The notes beneath the pieces are model-generated. The model was not told the DNA's origin. It saw nothing but the letters and a program-made list of their open reading frames with translations, and searched no databases. Shown here piece by piece: positions 1 through 5,239 of a DNA stretch of 5,239 nucleotides. Position numbers and translations under genes: made by a program. The stretch spans positions 1,905 to 7,143 of the forward strand of contig DCMX01000258.1 of NCBI GenBank assembly GCA_002321855.1. Direction: 5' to 3'. This stretch comes from Fidelibacterota bacterium UBA1611 (GTDB taxonomy: Bacteria; Fidelibacterota; Marinisomatia; Marinisomatales; UBA1611). Positions within the stretch are counted from its first letter, which is position 1; each line of letters starts with the position of its first letter.

Positions 1-1160
1 GGCATCTTTCTCAAGGTGAAACTGGCAATTAAAATCAAAACCGGTATCGCTATGATGGCACCGGTATAAAAAGGAGTGGATTCGTGAAAGTAACTGTAGA
101 GAACACCAGAGAACGAGGGTCCAATTACTCTCCCCATGGAGCAGGCTGCTTGATAGTGTCCTAAATACTGTCCTCTCGATGTAGGATCAGCTGATTTGGA
201 GATCAGACTCGATAAACTTGGATTGAATATTGCTGACCCACAGCCAAAGAAAAATAAACCAATCCAGAGGGAGAATGCGAAAGTCGCGCTTCCAATTAAT
301 ATCAAACCTGCCATAAGCGATAAAGCAGCCAATTGTATGAGTTTCTTCTCACCAAGGAGGTTGGTCAATCTGCCAATTAAACCTCCCTGAATGATCACTC
401 CAAGCGAACCGAGCATAAAAAATACACCACCAATGTTGCTGGGTCCATAGCTAAAAATTTTATTGGCCCATAAAGGGAAAATAGACTCCATCATAGACAT
501 CGCTGTATAGAATATTAGGCCACAGGAAACCAGTGGTAGTATTGATTTTGCAGGGCTAAAAGTTGCTAGTGTAATAATTTTTGAAAAACCCTCAAATGGC
601 TTCCTTTTCTTAACATCTAAACTTTCTTTCAGGAATAATATTGCAGCAAGCATTGCTAAAAAATTTATACTTGCGGCTGCTAATGCAGTCAGCAAATAAT
701 TTGCATTTTCCACATTATTGCCAGCCAGCAATCCTCCGATTGCGGGCCCAGTCATAAATCCCAATCCTAACGCAGCACTAACTTTTCCCAATCCTGCTGA
801 GCGATTGCTGTCATCTGTAATGTCAGCTACGTAGGCAAAAGCAATAGAGACATTGCCTGCCATCAATCCGGTAAGAATTCGGCTTAGAATCACAACTGTT
901 AAGTTAGGCGCATAAGCTAGAATCACATAAGACAAAGTCGAACCAAGCAAGGTAAGAATGAGGACTGGTTTCCTACCTATTGAATCACTTAAACGACCCC
1001 AGTATGGCGCAGCAACAAACTGACCCAGAGAGAAAGCAGCCATAGTAAGTGTGATAATTTCAGGGCTTGCTCCCATGCGCTCCGCATAGAATGGGAATAA
1101 GGGCAGGATGAATCCAAATCCCATCAAGCCAATAAACGTTACTAAAAAGATGACAGCCAT
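1..1160 (-). CDS. DHA1-type (TetA-like) MFS transporter, 3' end cut by window edge
   Basis: This is an inner-membrane secondary transporter of the major facilitator superfamily, drug:H+ antiporter 1 (DHA1) group. The minus-strand frame is open from the ATG at 1160-1158 to the left edge, giving 386 residues, close to the usual 390-420 for the family, so only a short tail is missing. Hydrophobic segments fit twelve helices with a central loop around residues 180-200 (KESLDVKKRKPFE). Signature motif A is GRLSDSIGRKPVL at 55-67 (loop 2-3), with a degenerate second copy near 260-272. Motif B is around R94 (LSRILTG) and motif C is GLGFMTGPAIGG at about 132-143. The stretch AYVADITD (109-116) resembles the same region of TetA proteins. 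An in-frame TAG (1166-1164) lies two codons upstream, so no earlier start is possible. The protein begins directly with helix 1, and no Shine-Dalgarno sequence is visible. It is divergent from the TonB receptor. The substrate cannot be read from sequence; efflux of a drug or metabolite is the family norm, but uptake is not excluded. Confidence 0.93.
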   Translation of the reverse strand, partial: MAVIFLVTFIGLMGFGFILPLFPFYAERMGASPEIITLTMAAFSLGQFVAAPYWGRLSDSIGRKPVLILTLLGSTLSYVILAYAPNLTVVILSRILTGLMAGNVSIAFAYVADITDDSNRSAGLGKVSAALGLGFMTGPAIGGLLAGNNVENANYLLTALAAASINFLAMLAAILFLKESLDVKKRKPFEGFSKIITLATFSPAKSILPLVSCGLIFYTAMSMMESIFPLWANKIFSYGPSNIGGVFFMLGSLGVIIQGGLIGRLTNLLGEKKLIQLAALSLMAGLILIGSATFAFSLWIGLFFFGCGSAIFNPSLSSLISKSADPTSRGQYLGHYQAACSMGRVIGPSFSGVLYSYFHESTPFYTGAIIAIPVLILIASFTLRKM

Positions 1161-1172
1161 ACGCTATAAGGG

Positions 1173-1197
1173 TGATTTGTTTTAAATCAAGATTTAA
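1173..1197. repeat. Overlapping inverted repeats, candidate operator
   Basis: Two perfect inverted repeats share one arm. The first is TGATTT (1173-1178), a 5-base spacer, then AAATCA (1184-1189). The second is TTAAATC (1182-1188), a 2-base AA spacer, then GATTTAA (1191-1197). Together they form three alternating half-sites, GATTT, AAATC and GATTT. A further AAATC occurs at 1213-1217. The element lies 13-37 bases upstream of the transporter start, where a repressor could block that gene. The repeats are seen directly; operator function is inferred, and AT-rich sequence produces such palindromes by chance fairly often. Confidence 0.4.
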
Positions 1198-1204
1198 TAA
1201 TTTC

Positions 1205-1231
1205 TTAACATAAAATCTCTTGAAGTATAGT
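1205..1231 (+). promoter_or_regulatory. Possible sigma-70 promoter for the TonB receptor
   Basis: TTAACA at 1205-1210 matches the -35 consensus at five of six positions, and TATAGT at 1226-1231 matches the -10 consensus at five of six. The spacer is 15 bases, shorter than the preferred 17, which lowers confidence. Transcription from here would begin near 1238 and give a leader of about 45 bases before the receptor's ATG. Confidence 0.25.
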
Positions 1232-1270
1232 AACAATTTGGCAATTATTGTATGTATGGTTTTTAGAAAT

Positions 1271-1276
1271 GAGGTG
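1271..1276 (+). promoter_or_regulatory. Ribosome binding site that sets the receptor start
   Basis: GAGGTG is a strong Shine-Dalgarno match ending 7 bases before the ATG at 1284. It decides between that ATG and the in-frame TTG at 1248. The TTG has no such site and would put charged and polar residues (MYVWFLEMRCKK) ahead of the signal peptide. Confidence 0.8.
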
Positions 1277-1283
1277 TAAAAAA

Positions 1284-1361
1284 ATGAAAAAGAACATGCA
1301 ATGGATAACCGGGTTACTAATCGCAGTTCTAATTGTCATTCCTGATCAAACAGTCCTGGCC
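1284..1361 (+). other. Signal peptide of the TonB receptor
   Basis: The first 26 residues show the classic Sec signal layout: a positively charged start (MKKN), a hydrophobic core (ITGLLIAVLIVI) and a short polar stretch ending in V-L-A before Q27. The V-x-A pattern fits signal peptidase I. The exact cleavage site is a judgement from the motif. Confidence 0.8.
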
Positions 1362-3749
1362 CAGACAGTGATTGAGGAAATTACTGTTACTGCTCGGCAA
1401 AGAGAAGAATTGCTTAGAGATGTTCCGGCGTCAATTACTGTTTTAACCGATAGCCAATTAGAAAGATCTGGTGTCCAAAGAGCTACGGATTTTATTGCTC
1501 TAACGCCCGGGGTAACAATCGTTGATACAGCCGAGGTGGGTGACACTCAGGTAAGCATTAGGGGTCTTAATGGTGCTAGAGATGCCGAGACAAGTTTTGG
1601 GCTCATCATAGATGGAATTGTTATGACAAACCCAGCAGCTTTGAATAGAGAGTACCTCGGTCTGTCACAAATCGAGGTTTTAAAAGGTCCGCAAGGTGCT
1701 CTTTACGGACGTAATGCGTCTGCAGGTGCAATCATTATCACTACCGATAAGCCCAGTGACGAAGCAGGGGGTATGGTCAAAGCTACGATAGGTGATGATT
1801 CTACTTACGCTATCACAGCCCGTGCTGATATTCCCGGTGAGGAACATAATTTGAGTATTACTGTCAATCACAATTCAACCGATGGTTGGCGAGAAAATAC
1901 CTGGTTAAATTGTAATGATTGTGTAGATCCATATGAGTCTACTGATATTTATGCGCGTATGACTTGGGATATGGACGAAAATACATCAATGGATGCGAAA
2001 TTAAGATATGGCAAAGTGGATACTACTTCTATTGTTTTTAACGCCGTATTTCAGTTGCCTGCATTTGAAGCATACTTGGGTATACCCACATTGTACGAGG
2101 ACGTAAATGATCATAACTTTGATTTTGTGAGTAATTTTCCACATACCAATGATCAGGAATCTTTAGAGTTCTCGTTAAGAATGGAAAGAGATTTAGGCTG
2201 GGCCGATTTAACCGCTTGGACTCTTTACAGTGATATCGAGAATTCATTCGGTGCCGATGGAACCAGTGGAGCTTTTGGATTCTTTTTTGGAGATCAATCT
2301 TGTCTGGATTCACTGCAAGAAATTGTTAGTGCTGGTCTGGGATTCTCACTTCCATCCCCTCAATATATTGCAACAGCCGATCCTTCGGTTCCAAACGGAC
2401 TACTTTTAGGTCCTTACACACCCACACGTTGCGATGGAACACAATATCAAGTTCGTAATCAGGACGACATTAGTTTTGAGTTTAGATTGAGTTCTCCTAG
2501 TGACCGGGAAGGATACCGTTGGAGTTTTGGTGCCTATTATCTGGATGTTAATCGTGAAGTTGGAGTCAACCAAGGCACGGACAAGGGCAATGGTGTCGTG
2601 AAAAGTATGTATGACCCTCCATCTGGTAAAAATCCTACCGAGCAAATGGTTTGGGATGATTTCAGTAACAAGGTTACATCCTTTTTTGGATCTGTTGATA
2701 TAGATCTCAATGATGTTGTCGAGTTGTCATTGGCTGCTCGCTATGACAGTGAAGACCGAAGTGTTCATAGTCTCGTACCAACAAATGTGACTTCAACTTA
2801 CATTGACTGCGATGGATTTCCATACACAGGCGGACCCTTAAATACCGGTCTTTGTAGTCAAAGTTCGATTCCTGATCAGAGCAAAACCTTTGAACACTTT
2901 CAACCTAAAATCAGTTTGACTTGGGATATTTCTAATAATCTGACTGCCTATGCAAGCTGGGGTGAAGGATTTAAAAGTGGAGGGTTCAATAACTCAGGAG
3001 CTCGTCAAACAATCGATACCTTTATTAATCCACTGAACCCAAGTTCACCTGTTGCGATCACTGATTCGTATAACAAAGAAACCAATGACTCAATTGAAAT
3101 TGGTTTCAAAGCATTACTTGTTGATAACAGAATTAGTGTAGAAGGTTCCATTTTTGAAACCAACGCAAATGATCTTCAGTTCTTTGAATTCATTGTTGGA
3201 CCTTTCGGTCTTTTGAGAATTGTTGAGAACATTGACGAAGCTGAAATAGATGGAGTCGAATTGGCTATCAATGCCATTATTAATGACAATCTAAGTATCT
3301 ATGCTTCCGCCGCTTCCGTTAATAGCAAAATCATAAAAAATTCCGTACGCAGCGACAGTGTGGGTAATCAGGTGCCTTATCATGCCGATTACACATACAA
3401 TGCAGGAATTTCATTAGATTTTCCCATGTCTAGCGGCAGAGACTTTTTTGCTCAACTTGACTATGCAGTTGTTGGACCGACTTGGTTCCATGTCATGCAA
3501 ACAGATAATTCCAGAAACTCGTTGTTTGGAGCGCCTATGGCTTATGATAAAACTGATAGGGAAAAATACTATACTATCAATCTGAGAGTGGGCATAAAAA
3601 CAGATAATATGTCTATTGTTGCTTTTGCTAAGAATTTAACTGATGAAGATTACCTTGCCGAGGTAATTCCTGCGGTAGAGTTTGGCGGGGTGTTTGCTCA
3701 CCCGGGTCATAGGAAGAGGATTGGTTTAGAAGTCACTTATCAATTCTAA
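1284..3749 (+). CDS. TonB-dependent outer-membrane receptor
   Basis: This is an outer-membrane active transporter: a 22-strand beta-barrel with a plug that moves a ligand into the periplasm using TonB-ExbBD energy. From the ATG at 1284 the protein has 821 residues, normal for the family. Residues 1-26 form a signal peptide (MKKN, hydrophobic core, VLA), probably cleaved before Q27. A TonB-box-like stretch, EEITVTA, lies at about 31-37. The plug domain covers roughly 42-155 and contains the hallmark QIEVLKGPQGALYGRNASAG from residue 129. The barrel follows, with the frequently seen YASWGEGFKSGGF (556-568) and a penultimate NLTDEDY (784-790). The C-terminus, GLEVTYQF, ends in Phe as the Bam insertion signal requires. 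The mature protein has exactly six cysteines (210, 213, 340, 383, 509, 524), falling into three close pairs in regions that look like outer loops. No SusC-type N-terminal extension and no FecA-type signalling domain are present. The ligand is unknown: siderophore, vitamin B12, glycan or other organic compound are all possible. A bidirectional terminator follows the stop. Confidence 0.95.
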   Translation: MKKNMQWITGLLIAVLIVIPDQTVLAQTVIEEITVTARQREELLRDVPASITVLTDSQLERSGVQRATDFIALTPGVTIVDTAEVGDTQVSIRGLNGARDAETSFGLIIDGIVMTNPAALNREYLGLSQIEVLKGPQGALYGRNASAGAIIITTDKPSDEAGGMVKATIGDDSTYAITARADIPGEEHNLSITVNHNSTDGWRENTWLNCNDCVDPYESTDIYARMTWDMDENTSMDAKLRYGKVDTTSIVFNAVFQLPAFEAYLGIPTLYEDVNDHNFDFVSNFPHTNDQESLEFSLRMERDLGWADLTAWTLYSDIENSFGADGTSGAFGFFFGDQSCLDSLQEIVSAGLGFSLPSPQYIATADPSVPNGLLLGPYTPTRCDGTQYQVRNQDDISFEFRLSSPSDREGYRWSFGAYYLDVNREVGVNQGTDKGNGVVKSMYDPPSGKNPTEQMVWDDFSNKVTSFFGSVDIDLNDVVELSLAARYDSEDRSVHSLVPTNVTSTYIDCDGFPYTGGPLNTGLCSQSSIPDQSKTFEHFQPKISLTWDISNNLTAYASWGEGFKSGGFNNSGARQTIDTFINPLNPSSPVAITDSYNKETNDSIEIGFKALLVDNRISVEGSIFETNANDLQFFEFIVGPFGLLRIVENIDEAEIDGVELAINAIINDNLSIYASAASVNSKIIKNSVRSDSVGNQVPYHADYTYNAGISLDFPMSSGRDFFAQLDYAVVGPTWFHVMQTDNSRNSLFGAPMAYDKTDREKYYTINLRVGIKTDNMSIVAFAKNLTDEDYLAEVIPAVEFGGVFAHPGHRKRIGLEVTYQF

Positions 3750-3767
3750 GAGTGCATTGAGCGTAAT

Positions 3768-3799
3768 AAAAAAGCCCCGCTACAACGGGGCTTTTTTTT
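3768..3799. terminator. Bidirectional rho-independent terminator
   Basis: A perfect 7-bp stem, AGCCCCG (3773-3779) with CGGGGCT (3786-3792), encloses a 6-base loop. A run of six A precedes the GC-rich stem (3768-3773) and a run of eight T follows it (3792-3799). The hairpin therefore has a U-tract when read from either strand. It lies 18 bases past the receptor stop and 5 bases past the amidohydrolase stop, so it can end both convergent transcripts. Confidence 0.92.
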
Positions 3800-3804
3800 A
3801 AATA

Positions 3805-5239
3805 TCAATACGGTCTTTTCAGGTATTTACCAGTAGGTTCGCCCAAGACCTGATGATCATCAAAGATGCGATTACCACGTAAAAATGTCGTTGTCACTCT
3901 TGCTTGGAGCTCTGTACCTTCAAATGGGGTATACCCTTGGCCGGACTCAGATTCTGATGAATTAATAGTCCAGGTTTCGTTAGGGTCTACCAAAACCAAG
4001 TCTGCATCAAGTCCGACATCTATGTCACCTTTCCCATGAAGCCCATAACGTCTGGCAGGATTGAAACTGGTTAACTCTGCCATTTTATTGAGACCTAAAC
4101 CTCTTTTGGAACCTTCACTTACAAGGGCTGACATTAAGTATTCAGTTCCACCGAAGCCCGATTTTGCCAGCCAAATATCTTCAGGACTTTCCATATCTAT
4201 TTTGTCTTCATGTTTGCAACAGGCATGATCACTGACGACCCAATCAATATTATTTGTAAGCAGGCATTCCCATAGGTATTCAACATCCTCTCTCGGTCTA
4301 ATGGGGGGATTGACCTTTGCTAAATTGCCCGTTGCAGTATCTACATCGAGCATCAAATGACCAATTGTAACTTCCCTGCGGAAATTAATATGCGGAAATA
4401 CTTGCTGCATTTGTAATGCTGCATCCACAGCTTTTTTTGAACTTAGATGGAGCAAATTGACATTTGGTAGATTCGTTTCATTAGCCAGATAGGAGGCAAT
4501 AAAAATTGCTAAACCCTCTGAATGAGGAGGTCGCGAGGCACTGTATGCATGGAGGCCTTCCAGTTTGTTTTCAGCTTGTACCAATTTGGTATAAGCTGCC
4601 ATGATTTCTGCTGTCTCGCAGTGCAAGCTCAAACTGATGTCTTCCTGCTTATCAGGATATTCAGCCATTGCTTTTTGAACCCCCCTCATGACAAATTCAA
4701 AATGAGCGATATCGTATTTTTCATCCTCATCAATCATCAAAAATTCATGTTGACTGGAAGATGCACCATGCAAGCCGTGCCCACCATAAAACATGAATAT
4801 TTTGAAAGATGTAATACCGAATTTATTAATTAATAATGGAATTTCTTCAATGTGTGTTTTGTCCATGGGCGCCACATGGTAGGCATAATCAACGTAAAAA
4901 TTCCCTTCTGACTGTGTCAGAACATCCGGCATGAAAGTTTGGTAGGGTCCCCCTTTATTGAGGTAATAGCCCCCGGTTCTGATGTAGTTTAGACTCGAGG
5001 TTACACCTCCCATGGCTGCTGCTCTGCTTTCGATAACCGCATCTTGATCAAGTGGGTTGTAGATCCCTGTGTGCATGTGAGCGTCAACTAGTCCGGGAAA
5101 GGCGAGCCTATTTTTGCCATCATAAATCTCAATGGCATCTGAAACCTCTATGTTTGGAGCAATCCACTTGAATGCCCCATTTTTAACCCCTATATCAGCT
5201 GACTCAATACTATTGGCATTTGGTCTAACAACTTGGACA
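3805..5239 (-). CDS. Cyclic-amide amidohydrolase (allantoinase/hydantoinase/dihydroorotase superfamily), 5' end cut by window edge
   Basis: This is a probable cytoplasmic binuclear-metal hydrolase that opens a cyclic amide or ureide ring. The frame stays open to the right edge: 477 residues are visible, close to the usual 450-490, so few are missing. Numbering from the first complete codon (GTC, 5238-5236), metal ligands are H54 and H56 in PGLVDAHMH, the carboxylated lysine K146 in GITSFKIFM, H206 in SLHCE, H264 in LLHLSS and D337 in VSDHACC. Other family marks are YSASRPPHSE (about 232-241), VNPPIRP (309-315), SFNPARRYGL (391-400) and the C-terminal sandwich piece GDIDVGLDADLVLVDP (404-419). 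Domain order is an N-terminal beta-sandwich strand set, a TIM barrel, then sandwich completion. VSDH, NPPIR and the ARVTTTFLRG tail recall bacterial allantoinase (AllB), but SDHACC and GH-L differ from AllB's SDHSPC and PHY, so the substrate is uncertain. The Met at 5076 is internal, between the two N-terminal histidine ligands, and is not the start. The gene converges on the TonB receptor. Confidence 0.92.
   Translation of the reverse strand, partial: VQVVRPNANSIESADIGVKNGAFKWIAPNIEVSDAIEIYDGKNRLAFPGLVDAHMHTGIYNPLDQDAVIESRAAAMGGVTSSLNYIRTGGYYLNKGGPYQTFMPDVLTQSEGNFYVDYAYHVAPMDKTHIEEIPLLINKFGITSFKIFMFYGGHGLHGASSSQHEFLMIDEDEKYDIAHFEFVMRGVQKAMAEYPDKQEDISLSLHCETAEIMAAYTKLVQAENKLEGLHAYSASRPPHSEGLAIFIASYLANETNLPNVNLLHLSSKKAVDAALQMQQVFPHINFRREVTIGHLMLDVDTATGNLAKVNPPIRPREDVEYLWECLLTNNIDWVVSDHACCKHEDKIDMESPEDIWLAKSGFGGTEYLMSALVSEGSKRGLGLNKMAELTSFNPARRYGLHGKGDIDVGLDADLVLVDPNETWTINSSESESGQGYTPFEGTELQARVTTTFLRGNRIFDDHQVLGEPTGKYLKRPY

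Larger units (their letters stand above)
1161..1283. promoter_or_regulatory. Divergent promoter/operator region between transporter and TonB receptor
   Basis: This 123-base, strongly AT-rich gap separates the start codons of two divergent genes and so must hold both promoters. It contains overlapping inverted repeats (listed separately), a possible plus-strand promoter, and the receptor's ribosome binding site. On the minus strand a TATACT hexamer (1229-1224) could be a -10 box for the transporter, but I find no good -35 at 16-18 bases from it. I see nothing resembling a full 19-bp Fur box, so iron control of the receptor is not supported by what is visible. Confidence 0.6.

Noticed and set aside
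196..390. A 64-codon plus-strand open frame
   Set aside because: It lies wholly antisense to the MFS transporter, whose minus-strand frame has clear family motifs. The product has no recognisable features.
1..1160. Calling the transporter a tetracycline-resistance TetA
   Set aside because: The shared motifs are those of the whole DHA1 group. Substrate cannot be assigned from them, and nothing around the gene (no TetR gene, no mobile element) points to a resistance determinant.
1234..1250. CAATT direct repeats and the CAATTATTG palindrome
   Set aside because: They are too short and AT-rich to separate from chance, and they do not line up with a recognisable promoter or operator.
1248..1283. 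TTG at 1248 as the receptor start, adding 12 residues
   Set aside because: There is no ribosome binding site for it, and the extra residues would disrupt the signal peptide. The ATG at 1284 has GAGGTG 7 bases upstream and a clean signal sequence.
1161..1283. A Fur box upstream of the TonB receptor
   Set aside because: I looked for the GATAAT-type repeats and found none. The AT-richness alone does not support iron regulation.
1346..2645. Four minus-strand open frames of 63-91 codons (1346-1546, 1680-1871, 2038-2313, 2406-2645)
   Set aside because: All are antisense to the TonB receptor gene, have no family motifs, and are explained as shadows of its codon pattern.
4522..4833. A 103-codon plus-strand open frame with hydrophobic and Cys/Phe-rich content
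   Set aside because: It is antisense to the amidohydrolase region that encodes the carboxylated lysine and H206 motifs. The composition is what the complement of that gene would give.
3805..5239. Naming the hydrolase allB, hyuA or pyrC
   Set aside because: Motifs are shared across these families and key pocket residues match none of them exactly, so a symbol would overstate what can be seen.

Overview
The window holds three protein-coding genes and two short intergenic regions, with no gap over about 125 bases between genes. A signal-peptide-bearing TonB-dependent outer-membrane receptor ending in aromatic-rich beta strands and a terminal Phe marks a Gram-negative bacterium. The moderately AT-rich composition and the style of the receptor fit a free-living, probably aquatic, proteobacterium (most likely Gammaproteobacteria). 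That assignment is an inference from style, not from a marker gene.

Layout: (1) Positions 1-1160, minus strand: a nearly complete 12-helix major facilitator superfamily transporter of the DHA1 (TetA-like) type, whose last residues run off the left edge. (2) Positions 1161-1283: an AT-rich divergent promoter region containing overlapping GATTT/AAATC inverted repeats. (3) Positions 1284-3749, plus strand: a full-length 821-residue TonB-dependent receptor with a good ribosome binding site. (4) Positions 3750-3804: a strong bidirectional rho-independent terminator. (5) Positions 3805-5239, minus strand: a cyclic-amide amidohydrolase of the allantoinase/hydantoinase/dihydroorotase superfamily with all expected metal ligands; its first few residues lie beyond the right edge.

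How they might work together: the receptor could bring a scarce or bulky compound across the outer membrane, the transporter could move a small molecule across the inner membrane, and the amidohydrolase could open a cyclic amide or ureide ring. The receptor and transporter share a divergent control region, which makes co-regulation plausible. The amidohydrolase converges on the receptor, has its own promoter outside the window, and may be functionally unrelated. I see no CRISPR array, tRNA, rRNA, insertion sequence, phage gene or defence-like cassette. All three proteins belong to well-known superfamilies. The open questions are the substrates and whether the three genes form a single pathway.
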